A stretch of 64,000 nt of DNA, taken from Aliidongia dinghuensis. Lineage in GTDB: Bacteria > Pseudomonadota > Alphaproteobacteria > ATCC43930 > CGMCC-115725. Positions 18,456-27,246 of this stretch are shown here, one piece after another (position 1 is the stretch's first letter; each line of letters opens with the position of its first letter). The position numbers and the translations under genes were made by a program. The stretch lies in the NCBI RefSeq assembly GCF_014643535.1, contig NZ_BMJQ01000001.1, positions 558,001 through 622,000 of the forward strand, read 5' to 3'. Below the pieces are notes generated by a model, which ran no database searches, was not told the origin of the DNA, and saw only the letters and a program-made list of their open reading frames with translations.

Positions 18456-18917
18456 CTAGCCGAGCGTCAGCTTCATGCCCTCGTGCGCCGGCTCGAATCC
18501 CAGGCGCTCGTAGAAGCGCTTGGCGTCGGCACGTGCCTTGTTGGTGGTCAGCTGCACGATGCGGCAGCCATGCTCGCGCGCAACGCCGATCGCGTGGCGC
18601 AGCATCGCCTCGCCGATGCCCGCGCCGCGCGCGGTGCTTGCAACGCGCACGCCCTCGATCTGGCAGCGCCAGGCACCCATGTGCGAGATGCCGGGGATGA
18701 AGGTCAGCTGCAGCATGCCGGCAATCGCACCCGCCCGCTCGACCACGAGCAGCAGTTGGCGCGGGTCCTCGTCGATCGCGGCGAAGCCCGCCCGATAGGC
18801 GTCGGGCAGCGGGTCTTCCGGCCGCTCACGCGCCTGGCCCAGCATGTCGTCGGCCAGCATGGCGACGAGCGCCGGCAGGTCGGTCGCCGTCGCCCGGCGA
18901 TAAGTGAGATCGGACAA
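18456..18917 (-). CDS. GNAT-family N-acetyltransferase
   Basis: 153 residues. The acetyl-CoA site reads VASTARGAGIGEAML and the C-terminal motif is KRFYERLGFEPAHEGM. The start is TTG 18917 with AAGGAG five bases upstream and no nearby ATG. The N-terminal domain follows the phosphinothricin/aminoglycoside type of GNAT, but the substrate cannot be told. Divergent from proS with 166 bp between. Confidence 0.85.
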   Translation of the reverse strand: MSDLTYRRATATDLPALVAMLADDMLGQARERPEDPLPDAYRAGFAAIDEDPRQLLLVVERAGAIAGMLQLTFIPGISHMGAWRCQIEGVRVASTARGAGIGEAMLRHAIGVAREHGCRIVQLTTNKARADAKRFYERLGFEPAHEGMKLTLG

Positions 18918-19083
18918 GATGACTCCTTTGAAGGGCTCCCTCGCGTAAGGGGGCTTGGGGGCGGCCGGATGCTGCCACGTGCTCCGCCGCGGCCGCAACC
19001 TGCGCCGAACCCGCTTGTCTCGGCTCCTGCCAGCTTGTAGGACAGCCGGACCTGCCCTGCTGCCCATTGCCAAGGCCCATCCG

Positions 19084-20571
19084 ATGAAGAATGCGCTTCG
19101 CGTCCGCCGCTCCGAGAATTTCGCCGACTGGTACCAGGAAGTCATCCGCGAGGCCGACATGGCCGAGAATTCGGGTGTGCGCGGCTGCATGGTCATCAAG
19201 CCGTGGGGCTGGGCGATCTGGGAGGGGTTCCAGGCCAAGCTCGATCGGCTGATCAAGGAGACCGGCCACGACAATTGCTATTTCCCGATCTTCATCCCGG
19301 TCGAGCTCTTTGAGAAGGAAGCGAGCCACGTCGAGGGTTTCGCCAAGGAAATGGCCGTCGTGACGCACCATCGGCTCGTCAACAAGAACGGCAAGCTGGT
19401 GCCGGACGGCGAGCTCGAATCGCCGCTCGTCGTGCGCCCGACGTCGGAGACGATCATCGGCGAGGCCATGGCGCGCTGGATCAAGAGCTATCGCGACCTG
19501 CCGCTCAAGATCAACCAGTGGGCCAACGTGGTGCGCTGGGAGATGCGTACGCGCATCTTCCTGCGCACGAGCGAGTTCCTCTGGCAGGAAGGCCACACGG
19601 CGCACGCGACGCGCGAGGAGGCGATCGAGGAGACCCGCCAAATGCTCGACGTCTATCGCCAGGTGGTCGAGGGCTCGATGCGCATTCCGGTCATCGCGGG
19701 CGAGAAGTCGCCGGGCGAGCGCTTCCCGGGCGCCGACGAGACGCACACGATCGAGGCGATGATGCAGGACGGCCGGGCGCTGCAGGCCGGCACCTCGCAT
19801 TTCCTCGGCCAGAATTTCGCGAAGGCCGCAAACATCCAGTACCAGGACAGGGACGGGGGCCTGAGCTACGCCTACACGACCTCGTGGGGGGCTTCGACCC
19901 GGCTCATCGGCGCGCTGATCATGACCCATTCGGACGACGACGGGCTGCGCCTGCCGCCTAAGATGGCGCCGGCCCATGTCGTGATCGTGCCGATCCTGCG
20001 CGACGAGGCGGGGCGCGACGAGGTGATCCTGGCGGCCGAAGCGCTGGCCAAGCGGCTCCGCGCCCAGCGCTACGACGACGAGCCGGTCCGGGTCAAAGTC
20101 GACCTGCGCGACGACAGCGGCGCCAACAAGCGATGGGCCTGGATCAAGAAGGGCGTGCCCTTGGTGGTCGAGATCGGCCCGCGCGACGTCGCCGCCGGCA
20201 CGGTCGCCTTTGTGCGCCGCGACGCGATCGGCACCAAGCGCTCGGCGTCGCTCGACGAGTTCGTGGCCAAGATCGGCGACGAGCTCAATGAGCTCGACCA
20301 GAAGCTGCATGACGACGCGCTGGCCTATCGCAAGGCCAATATGGTCGAGGGCTTGGCCAACTACGCCGACCTGGTCGAGCATTTCGAGAAGAAGGGCGGC
20401 ACCGGCTTCGTCGTCGGCAAATATTCGGGCGACCCGATGATCGACGCCAAGCTCGGCGAGATCGGCCTCACCATCCGCTGCCTGCCGCACGAGCAGTCGG
20501 GCAGCGAGGGCCAGTGCCTGGTGACTGGCGCCCCGGCGACGGTCGACGCGATCTACGCCAAGGCCTATTGA
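19084..20571 (+). CDS. proS: Prolyl-tRNA synthetase, archaeal/eukaryal type
   Basis: Class II aminoacyl-tRNA synthetase of 495 residues charging tRNA-Pro. Blocks such as GCMVIKPWGWAIWE, VVRPTSETIIGE, VVRWEMRTR, FLRTSEFLWQEGHTAH and ALQAGTSHFLGQNF, plus the C-terminal AKAY, match the archaeal-type enzyme (as in Thermus), not the usual bacterial form. The C-terminal zinc-binding domain has only two cysteines instead of four. ATG 19084 is the natural start; the open frame upstream is not conserved. No INS editing domain. Confidence 0.95.
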   Translation: MKNALRVRRSENFADWYQEVIREADMAENSGVRGCMVIKPWGWAIWEGFQAKLDRLIKETGHDNCYFPIFIPVELFEKEASHVEGFAKEMAVVTHHRLVNKNGKLVPDGELESPLVVRPTSETIIGEAMARWIKSYRDLPLKINQWANVVRWEMRTRIFLRTSEFLWQEGHTAHATREEAIEETRQMLDVYRQVVEGSMRIPVIAGEKSPGERFPGADETHTIEAMMQDGRALQAGTSHFLGQNFAKAANIQYQDRDGGLSYAYTTSWGASTRLIGALIMTHSDDDGLRLPPKMAPAHVVIVPILRDEAGRDEVILAAEALAKRLRAQRYDDEPVRVKVDLRDDSGANKRWAWIKKGVPLVVEIGPRDVAAGTVAFVRRDAIGTKRSASLDEFVAKIGDELNELDQKLHDDALAYRKANMVEGLANYADLVEHFEKKGGTGFVVGKYSGDPMIDAKLGEIGLTIRCLPHEQSGSEGQCLVTGAPATVDAIYAKAY

Positions 20572-20592
20572 GCGGCGACTGGCCGGCAGCGA

Positions 20593-21744
20593 CTACTGGG
20601 CGGCAGGCGCCGCCTCGTCGGCCGGCATTTCCGGTTCGCTCGGCGGCGCCAGCTCCGCAATCCGCTCGGCCAGGTCCTCGGCATCGCGCCGGAGCTGGTC
20701 GAGCGCGAAGCCGAGGCCGAACAGCCGTTCGATCGCGGGCCCGGCGAGCGGCCGGGTGAGGCCCTCGCGCCGAAGGGTTGCGACGGCCTCCGCATAGCGG
20801 TCGATAGCGTCGGAAAGGGCTTCGGACGATGGCGGCGGCCGCCGCGTGGTGAGCGACCGGCCGCAATCGGTGAGGAACGTGCCGGTTGCCGTCGCGACGT
20901 TGGCCACCGGCACGGCGAGGCGCTCGGCCAGGCTCGCGTCCCCCAAGCTAGTGTCCCACGGTTCGTTCGTCGCCCGGCCGATCTGCGCCATGTCGATGCC
21001 GAGCCGGCGCAGCGTGCGGGTGAGCGGTTCCGGGTCGGGCGTGTCGGCGAGGCGGTTGCGCCGCTCGCGCTTCGCCTCGTCGGCCAGCGTCTCGGCCTTC
21101 TCCTGCGCCTTGCGGCGCCGATCGGCGATGCGCTGCCAGGCGGCGGCATCTGCCCGGCCGGCGAGGCGCGGCGGCAGCTCGCCGATCTGTTCGGCGAGCA
21201 CGCTGAGCACGGTCGAGCTCTGGTCGGCGAGCAGGCGATGGGCGCGGGCCGGCAGCACGAGCAGCGCCACGGCGAGCCCGACCAGGCTGCCGATGATGAT
21301 CTCGAGCACCCGGTGCAGTGCCGGCAGAAACGGCCCCGCCTCCTGGCTCGACGAGCCCAGGAGGACGATGATCGCGGTCGCCGGCGCGATCCGGTAGGCC
21401 GGCCTGAACGCGACCAGCAGCGAGAGCGGCGCCAGCGTCGCGAGCATGGTGGTTGCGAGCAGCCAGGAGCCGCCGTGCGGCACGATGAAGCCGACGATGA
21501 CGCCCCAGAGCGCGCCCAGGATCGTGCCGACGATGCGGTCGACCGAGGCCTTGAGCGCGCCGCCGAGGCTCGCCTGCATGATGATGACGGCCGTCAGCAC
21601 CGCCCAGTAGCTCTGCGGCAGGTTCAGCAGCACGTCGGCGACGAAGAAGGCCGCCATGCCCGCGACCAGCATGCGCAGGCCGAGGCGGAACTCGGTCGGG
21701 TGGGCCTTGAGCCAACCCACCAATTGCCCCCAACGGTCGCCCAT
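20593..21744 (-). CDS. FUSC-family inner-membrane transporter
   Basis: 383 residues. The N-terminal half has about six membrane helices with the typical SYWAVLTAVIIMQASLG and DRIVGTILGALWG motifs; the C-terminal half is a soluble helical domain rich in Ala and Arg. FUSC proteins export aromatic acids or fusaric acid. No MFP partner gene is nearby, and the protein has only one FUSC membrane half, like the YccS N-terminal unit. Confidence 0.85.
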   Translation of the reverse strand: MGDRWGQLVGWLKAHPTEFRLGLRMLVAGMAAFFVADVLLNLPQSYWAVLTAVIIMQASLGGALKASVDRIVGTILGALWGVIVGFIVPHGGSWLLATTMLATLAPLSLLVAFRPAYRIAPATAIIVLLGSSSQEAGPFLPALHRVLEIIIGSLVGLAVALLVLPARAHRLLADQSSTVLSVLAEQIGELPPRLAGRADAAAWQRIADRRRKAQEKAETLADEAKRERRNRLADTPDPEPLTRTLRRLGIDMAQIGRATNEPWDTSLGDASLAERLAVPVANVATATGTFLTDCGRSLTTRRPPPSSEALSDAIDRYAEAVATLRREGLTRPLAGPAIERLFGLGFALDQLRRDAEDLAERIAELAPPSEPEMPADEAAPAAQ

Positions 21745-21793
21745 CGTCCCTCCGCCTCAGAGGCCGCGGTGTCGCTCACGCCTTCCAACATCT

Positions 21794-21967
21794 CCTCTCC
21801 GCCCCATTGGGGCGGAGAGGTCGGGTGAGGTGGGGACGCGCAGAGAGAGCCGCGGCTGAACGTTAGAGATCAGAGGGCGCTACGGCAAATCGAAGATGAT
21901 TTTCGCATGGGCGACTGCACTGGAATCCCCCACCTCACCCAACCTCTCCGCCCCAGGGGCGGAGAGG
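21794..21967. repeat. Pair of inverted REP-like hairpin sequences
   Basis: Copy A (21794-21835) has the stem CCTCTCCGCCCC/GGGGCGGAGAGG followed by GGGTGAGGTGGGG. Copy B (21928-21967) is its inverse: CCCCACCTCACCC followed by the same 12-bp stem arms with a single-base centre. The 90-bp spacer has no gene. Confidence 0.85.
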
Positions 21968-22003
21968 CGACCAGCGCAGAGGAAAATCTTTGCAGGCTGG
22001 TGC

Positions 22004-22588
22004 TCACTGCCCATGGCCCGGCGGCGGGTCGAGCAGGACGCCCTCGAGCTTGTATTCGGCGACATAGACCGCCTGCAGCGCGCGCCAGCGTTCCATCGAG
22101 TCGGGCTTGGGCGTGCCGGCCAGCAACCCGTCGAGCCGCTCGAGCAAGCTGTGCCAGCCGGGCAGCACCAGGCCGACCCAATGGAACTGCATGCCCAAGT
22201 GGCGCAGCACCAGCTTGGTGCCGGCGCCGTCGGGCGAGAGTTCCCAGCGCACGGTGGTGATCGGCGCGTCGCCCGTGTCCCAGCTGTATTCCAGCACGCG
22301 CGGCGGCTCCCAGACCGTAATGCGCCCAGTCATCGGCCGCGGGCGCTCCGTGAAGAGCTCGTAGCGGCCGCCCTGGTGCGGCTCGACCGTGGCGGCGCTC
22401 AGCCAGTCGGTGAGCCGGGTCGGGTCGGTCAGTGCCGCCCAGACAGTCTCGATCGGCCGCGGATAATGGCGCTCGTAGCGCAAATCGACCACGTCGCCAT
22501 CTCGTTCATAGGTACCCAGTTGGTCGGTTGCCGGGCGGTCGGTCGCCGGGCGGTCGGGCCCCGGTCGGTTGGTCGCTGGTCGGGCCAT
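22004..22588 (-). CDS. SRPBCC (AHSA1/START-like) protein
   Basis: 194 residues. The conserved start IETVWAALTDPTRLTDWL and the later PPRVLEYSWD belong to the AHSA1 branch of the START-like fold, which binds hydrophobic ligands. The first 24 residues are a five-residue repeat (RPATN, RPGPD, RPATD, RPATD) outside the domain. It follows an ArsR regulator by one base, the usual pairing for this family. Ligand unknown. Confidence 0.85.
   Translation of the reverse strand: MARPATNRPGPDRPATDRPATDQLGTYERDGDVVDLRYERHYPRPIETVWAALTDPTRLTDWLSAATVEPHQGGRYELFTERPRPMTGRITVWEPPRVLEYSWDTGDAPITTVRWELSPDGAGTKLVLRHLGMQFHWVGLVLPGWHSLLERLDGLLAGTPKPDSMERWRALQAVYVAEYKLEGVLLDPPPGHGQ
22523..22582. repeat. Four 15-bp tandem units in the AHSA1 N-terminus
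   Basis: Four consecutive 15-bp units encode RPATN, RPGPD, RPATD and RPATD just after the start codon of the AHSA1 gene. Confidence 0.85.
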
Positions 22589-22589
22589 G

Positions 22590-22892
22590 TCAATCGCTCC
22601 GTCGGAGATGGTCGCCGAGCGCGTCGAGCTTGTCGGCCCAGAAGTGCCGGTAGGGGGCGAGCCAAGCGTCGAGGGCGGCGAGCGGTTCGGGATCGAGGCT
22701 GTAGAGCCGGCGGGGCCCGTCGACGCGGATGCGCACCAGCCCGGCCTCGCGCAGGGTCTTCAGGTGCTTCGAGACGCTCGGTTGCCGGAGCGCCAGCGCC
22801 TCGACGAGCGCGCCGGCCGGCTGCTCGCCCTGCCGGAGCAGGTCGAGGATCCGGCGGCGCACGGGATCGGCAAGGGCTTCGAAGGTAGCCAT
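22590..22892 (-). CDS. ArsR/SmtB-family regulator paired with AHSA1 protein
   Basis: 100 residues, one winged helix with recognition helix QPSVSKHLKTLREAGL and the start FEALADPVRRRILDLL. No Cys metal site; belongs to the group that pairs with SRPBCC proteins. Upstream, at 22901-22935, an AT-rich inverted motif (GGAATATTCC and repeated GGAATAT) is a likely operator and promoter region. Confidence 0.88.
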   Translation of the reverse strand: MATFEALADPVRRRILDLLRQGEQPAGALVEALALRQPSVSKHLKTLREAGLVRIRVDGPRRLYSLDPEPLAALDAWLAPYRHFWADKLDALGDHLRRSD

Positions 22893-22944
22893 GCCTTCAT
22901 ATTCCGATTATGGAATATTCCCGTCAAGGAATATATGACGCTCG

Positions 22945-23904
22945 TCAGCCGAACCGAACGGCGGTGGTGTTGGCGCCGCATACGAGGACGGCAACGCGCT
23001 CGTCTGATGCCGGGACATAGCGGCCGGCGAGGAGGGCGGCGAAGGCGGCGGCGCCGCCCGGCTCGGCGACGACCCGGACATGGTCCCACAGCGCCTGCTG
23101 CGCCCGGCGGATGTCGTCGTCGCTGACCAGGACCGAGCGGTCGATGAAGGCCTGCGCGATCGGGAACATCAGCTCGCCGACTCTTTTCGGCGCCAGGGAA
23201 TCGGCGGCAATGCCGTTCGTCTCGGCATCGACCGGCCGGCCGGCCGTGAGCGCCTGATGGAGTGTCGGCGAACCTTCTGGCTCGACCGCCACGATCTTGA
23301 CCCGGCGGCCGAACCAGGCGGCGATGCCGCCGATCAGCCCGCCGCCGCCGACGGCGACCAGCAGCGTGTCGAGGTCCGGCAGATCGGCCTCGATCTCGAG
23401 TCCGAGCGTGCCTTGGCCCAAGAGCGTCTCCGGCTGGTCGAAGGCATGGATGGCGAGGCCGCCGCGCTCGGCGAGGAACGCCTCGCTCGCGGCCAGCGCG
23501 TCGGCATAGCGCTCGCCGGCGATCACCAACTCGGCGCCATAGCCGCGGATGCGCTCCGCCTTGGCGGGCGAGGTGACGTTTGGCACGAAGATCGTCGCCG
23601 GCACCTGGCGCCGCATGGCGGCATAGGCGACGGCCGCACCGTGATTGCCGCCCGAGGCCGCGACGACGCCCGCGGGCGGTACCGGCCGCGTCAGCAGGTT
23701 GGCAAAGGCGCCGCGCACCTTGAACGAGCCCGAGTGCTGCATGAGCTCGAGCTTGAGGTCGACCGGCAGCTTGAGATCGTCAGACCCGGCCGCGAGACCG
23801 AAATCCGCCAGGTCGACGCGCACGACCGGCGTGTGGCGGACATAGGGGCGGACGAGCCGCTCGGTCTCGGCGATGCGCTCCCGCGTGATCGAAATCTCGG
23901 CCAT
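22945..23904 (-). CDS. Threonine/serine dehydratase-like PLP enzyme
   Basis: 319 residues, fold-type II PLP enzyme. The PLP lysine is in SGSFKVRGA, the substrate loop is ASGGNHGAA and the phosphate loop is VGGGGLIGGI. It likely deaminates L-threonine or L-serine (or a hydroxy-aspartate-like substrate). There is no C-terminal ACT domain, so no feedback regulation by isoleucine is expected. Divergent ArsR gene starts 53 bp away. Confidence 0.88.
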   Translation of the reverse strand: MAEISITRERIAETERLVRPYVRHTPVVRVDLADFGLAAGSDDLKLPVDLKLELMQHSGSFKVRGAFANLLTRPVPPAGVVAASGGNHGAAVAYAAMRRQVPATIFVPNVTSPAKAERIRGYGAELVIAGERYADALAASEAFLAERGGLAIHAFDQPETLLGQGTLGLEIEADLPDLDTLLVAVGGGGLIGGIAAWFGRRVKIVAVEPEGSPTLHQALTAGRPVDAETNGIAADSLAPKRVGELMFPIAQAFIDRSVLVSDDDIRRAQQALWDHVRVVAEPGGAAAFAALLAGRYVPASDERVAVLVCGANTTAVRFG

Positions 23905-23957
23905 GTTGGCAGCTCCCTGGCGATTGACATCTCTTAGTTACTTAGCAAAATGACGAA

Positions 23958-24260
23958 ATGCAAGTTGCCGACATCCTCAAAGCGCTCGCGAACGAGCGCC
24001 GCCTGCTGATCCTCGACTGGCTGAAGGATCCGCGCCGCCATTTCCCGCCCCAGGTCGACGGCGACCTGGTCGAAGACGGCGTCTGCGCGCTCCTGATCGC
24101 GGAAAAGCTCGGCATCACCCAGGCGACTTTGAGCGAGCACATGCGCGTGCTGACCCAGGCTGGTCTCGTCCAGGCGAAGCGCATCAAGCAATGGACGTTC
24201 TACCGGCGCGACGAAGCCCGCATCGCCGCCCTCAAGGCGGGGCCGCTCGCGGCGCTCTGA
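23958..24260 (+). CDS. ArsR-family winged-helix regulator
   Basis: 100 residues. Helix-turn-helix TQATLSEHMRVLTQAGL and a wing with KQWTFYRRDE. Contains one Cys (DGVCALLIAEKL), as in ArsR proteins that do not bind metal. Divergent from the PLP dehydratase, with a short AT-rich gap (TCTTAGTTACTTAGC) that may be the operator for both genes. Confidence 0.85.
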   Translation: MQVADILKALANERRLLILDWLKDPRRHFPPQVDGDLVEDGVCALLIAEKLGITQATLSEHMRVLTQAGLVQAKRIKQWTFYRRDEARIAALKAGPLAAL

Positions 24261-24266
24261 TCGCTG

Positions 24267-25004
24267 CTACGCCTTCGGACCGGCGGCGCTGAACAGGGCC
24301 ACGACGCCGACCTGCTCGATCCGCACCGTCGCGAAGCGGTGGCTGAGTTCCCGGTCGAGTGCCTGCAGCGTATCCTCGGCGTTCCCGAAGATGCCCTTGG
24401 CGTTGTAGACCGCCATCAGCTTGCGGCCGAGCGGATTGTGGCCGGCGCCGTCACCGAGGATGGTCGAGCCGAACAGCGTGCCGCCGGGTGCGAGCAGCGG
24501 CCGCAAATTGTCGAAGATCGCGGCCTTGCGCGCCATTGGCCCCGGCAGGCAATGCAGCAGATAGGAGAGGCCGATCGAGCCGAACGGCGGCTCCGGCACG
24601 ACGAGCGGGTCGAGCGCGTCTTGGCGATAAACCGTCGCCGGCACTTGGCCGAGCCGCGCCCGTGCCGTCGCGAGGCAATCCGGGTTGGGGTCGAGCAGCG
24701 CCACCTGGCGGGCGCCGAACTCGCCGGCCCATTGCAGGTAGAAGCCGGTGCCGACGCCGACATCGAGATGGCGGTCGGCGAGATGGGCGCGGTAATGCGC
24801 GATCTGCCGGGCGGCCGGGCAACGCCAGGCGAAGCGGTTGGAAAAGCGGGTGACCCAGAGATCGTAGAGCCTGAGGACGAGCGGATTATAGATGGCGGCG
24901 CTGTCGGGTAGATCGGTATGGGCGGGCAGATCGTCGCTGTGGGGCAGGTCGTTCGGCATGAAGGGCTCGCAGGCGTCGGGGCGCATCGTTATCGTTGAAG
25001 CCAT
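24267..25004 (-). CDS. Class I SAM-dependent methyltransferase
   Basis: 245 residues. Motif I LDVGVGTGFYL and motif II VALLDPNPDCL mark the SAM site; the segment SYLLHCLPG follows the usual methyltransferase order. The N-terminal start is uncertain: ATG 25004 overlaps the start of the divergent acetyltransferase by two bases, and ATG 24959 would be a shorter alternative. The substrate is unknown. Confidence 0.83.
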   Translation of the reverse strand: MASTITMRPDACEPFMPNDLPHSDDLPAHTDLPDSAAIYNPLVLRLYDLWVTRFSNRFAWRCPAARQIAHYRAHLADRHLDVGVGTGFYLQWAGEFGARQVALLDPNPDCLATARARLGQVPATVYRQDALDPLVVPEPPFGSIGLSYLLHCLPGPMARKAAIFDNLRPLLAPGGTLFGSTILGDGAGHNPLGRKLMAVYNAKGIFGNAEDTLQALDRELSHRFATVRIEQVGVVALFSAAGPKA

Positions 25005-25425
25005 GAGGCCTGTCCAACTGATCGTGACCGATGATCCGGCACCGGGCGACCGCGAGGCGATCGCCCGCGGGCTCGTCTGCTACAACACCGAGGCCGCCGG
25101 GCCGAGCGGCTCGCGGCTGCTCGCGGTGCTGATCCAGGACGAGACGGGGGCGACGATCGGCGGCCTCTGGGGCCGGACCGGCTACGACTGGCTCTATGTC
25201 GAGCTGCTGCACCTGCCGCGCCAGCTGCGCGGCACCGGCGTCGGGCGGGAGCTCATGGGTTATGCCGAGGCGGAGGCGCGGGCGCGCGGCTGCCGCGGCA
25301 TCTGGCTCGACACCTTCAGCTTCCAGGCGCGCGGCTTTTACGAGAAATTGGGGTTCACGCTCTTCGGCCAGATCGACGACCATCCGCCGGGCCACCAGCG
25401 CTTCTTCCTGCAGAAGCGGCTTTAG
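25003..25425 (+). CDS. GNAT-family N-acetyltransferase
   Basis: 140 residues. The acetyl-CoA pyrophosphate loop is LRGTGVGRELMGYAEAEA, and the C-terminus carries ARGFYEKLGFTLFGQI. It resembles the small GNAT enzymes whose last strands contain HPPGHQRFFLQKRL. ATG 25003 lies face to face with the methyltransferase ATG on the other strand. It overlaps the convergent DUF1330 gene by four bases. Confidence 0.87.
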   Translation: MRPVQLIVTDDPAPGDREAIARGLVCYNTEAAGPSGSRLLAVLIQDETGATIGGLWGRTGYDWLYVELLHLPRQLRGTGVGRELMGYAEAEARARGCRGIWLDTFSFQARGFYEKLGFTLFGQIDDHPPGHQRFFLQKRL

Positions 25426-25715
25426 GATAGGCCCTCGACAATGCGCATGTCTCGGACGGCGGCGTCGCCCAGGGCGACAAGCGCCGCCTGATAGGCGGTA
25501 CCATCATGTGCGGCTCGTGCCGTTTCCACGTCGGGAAACTCGATCAAGACGACGCGCTCCGTCAAACCATGCTCATAGGCGGCGGCGGCTGGGCCGCGAG
25601 CCAGGATCGTGCCACCCCCTTTGGTGATCGCCGGGCCTGCCAACTTGCCATACTCGGCCAGTCTGCCCGCGTCCTTGATCTCCCGATAGCAGACAACCCA
25701 ATAGGCCTTGGCCAT
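25422..25715 (-). CDS. DUF1330 domain-containing protein
   Basis: 97 residues, a dimeric alpha/beta-barrel-like fold with AYWVVCYREIKDAG at the N-terminus and VVLIEFPDVETARAAHD in the middle, the DUF1330 hallmark. Function unknown. ATG 25715 has AAGGAGAG upstream. Confidence 0.87.
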   Translation of the reverse strand: MAKAYWVVCYREIKDAGRLAEYGKLAGPAITKGGGTILARGPAAAAYEHGLTERVVLIEFPDVETARAAHDGTAYQAALVALGDAAVRDMRIVEGLS

Positions 25716-26188
25716 CAATCTCTCCTTGGCTCACTCAGGACGAGCGCCGACGTTCTTTGGCCAACGTCCAACGGGAAGCTTCCGCGGGCGACGCCTGATC
25801 CCGGCTCCATATGTGCTCTCGGGATCGCACATGGAAGCCGTCACCCTGCTTATTTCCGTTGGCTTTGTGCGCTCCGACAGCGTTCCACGCCTCTGAGCGC
25901 GGTCGCTTCGCGCCCTTTCTCGCCGTTCGAAGGGCTGATGCCGCCTAGCCACGCTTCTTTTTCAGCCGCGCGCTTAAGATGCCGGGGCTGCCCCTTGGGC
26001 CGCATCCGAAGTCGAGGACCGTCTTCCCAAAATATTCGGCCTTGGGAATACCGAAGTAGGCAGAGGGTGCCGAGCGTTAGTTCGATCCAACAGCGGACCG
26101 TCTCGCAACGACCCGCAGCGGTCGTAAAGCGGCCTCGCACCGTTCCCTCAAGCCGGACATCGCCGTGCATGCTTTTATGGGCATGCCT
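25716..26188. other. 473-bp stretch without a recognisable gene, lower GC
   Basis: Only short weak frames are present on either strand; the longest, on the minus strand at 25850-26170, has no recognisable domain and unusual codon use. The DNA is visibly less GC-rich than its neighbours. It contains a 14-bp tandem repeat at its right end. It may be decayed sequence at the edge of an acquired segment. Confidence 0.5.
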
Positions 26189-26194
26189 TTATGG
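26167..26194. repeat. Two 14-bp tandem units at the LysR stop codon
   Basis: GCATGCTTTTATGG and GCATGCCTTTATGG are adjacent and run into the last codons of the LysR gene that ends at 26189. Confidence 0.8.
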
Positions 26195-27130
26195 GTATGC
26201 ATCCTTGCACACAGCCATGATGGTGTCGCGGAGCCAGCGGTGGGCGGGGTCGGCATCCAGGCGAGGATGCCAAATGGCGGATATGTTGAATTCGGGCGTT
26301 CGAACCGGCAGTTCGAAGCTCTCGAGCCCCAGAATGGCGGCATGATCGGTCACCAGGGCATTGCCGAGGCATGAACGCGGTACGAGTGCCACCAGGTCCG
26401 AGCAGCGCGCGATCCGCATCGCGTCGGGATATTCTGGAACGACGAGGAGTACCGTCCGCTTCAGGCCCAATCCTTCCAGGGCATCGTCGACCGGTTCAAG
26501 GAATTCTCCCTGGCGTGACGCCACGACATGGCTGCAGGCCGCATAGCGTTCCGGCGTCACATCCTTGGTTGCCAGAAGCGGATGCCCAATCCGGGCGACG
26601 CCGACGAACCTGTCCCGGAAAAGCAGCTGGGTCCGCACTTCCGGCGCCGAGGTTCCGAGCACGCCGATCTCGAGATCGATCAGCCCTTCCCGAAGGGGCT
26701 GGGCATCCTTGTCGGGCTTCGGCACAAACCGGAGGCGGACATGTGGGGCGGCTTCGGCGATCGCCGCCACGAGCGGAGCGGAAAGGAGCTCCACGAAACC
26801 CTCGCCGGCGCGAATGGTGAAGGTCCGCTGGAGTGAAGCAAGGTCCAGCCGGCTGGTGGCCGGCCGAAGCACCGCCTGGACGTCATGGGCGAGCGCGTGA
26901 ACACGCCCGCTCAACTCTTCGGCATAGGGCGTGGGGACGAGGGTACGGCCGGCCTGTACAAGCAACGGATCGCCCGTCACAAGGCGAAGCCGCGCAAGCG
27001 TCCGGCTCATGGCGGAGGGACTGAGGCCGAGCCGGCGAGCCGCTCCCGTCACGCTGCGCTCCGAGAGCAGCGCGTCCAGCGAGATGAGGAGATTCAGATC
27101 CACGCTCTGCATGGCTTCGGGATCGTCCAT
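26189..27130 (-). CDS. LysR-family transcriptional regulator
   Basis: 313 residues. Winged helix with SVTGAARRLGLSPSAMSR near residues 24-41 and a LysR effector domain. ATG 27130 chosen; another ATG at 27112 is also possible (protein MQSVDLNLL), and a TTG further upstream gives an unlikely extension. Divergent from an SDR gene, so it probably controls that gene from the shared 116-bp gap. Confidence 0.85.
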   Translation of the reverse strand: MDDPEAMQSVDLNLLISLDALLSERSVTGAARRLGLSPSAMSRTLARLRLVTGDPLLVQAGRTLVPTPYAEELSGRVHALAHDVQAVLRPATSRLDLASLQRTFTIRAGEGFVELLSAPLVAAIAEAAPHVRLRFVPKPDKDAQPLREGLIDLEIGVLGTSAPEVRTQLLFRDRFVGVARIGHPLLATKDVTPERYAACSHVVASRQGEFLEPVDDALEGLGLKRTVLLVVPEYPDAMRIARCSDLVALVPRSCLGNALVTDHAAILGLESFELPVRTPEFNISAIWHPRLDADPAHRWLRDTIMAVCKDAYP

Positions 27131-27246
27131 AAGCTCGTCTAAGCATGGCGTTGCACGCAATCATTTATTGCATTCTGTGCGTCTGGTGCAAGCTGGCGCG
27201 GTTCGCCACATCAGCGGCTGACGTCATCGGCGAAAGCACCGAACCC

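Noticed and set aside
25850-26170. 106-codon minus-strand frame in the lower-GC gap
   Set aside because: Product is Arg/Gly-rich without domain, start or ribosome site; more likely decayed or non-coding DNA.
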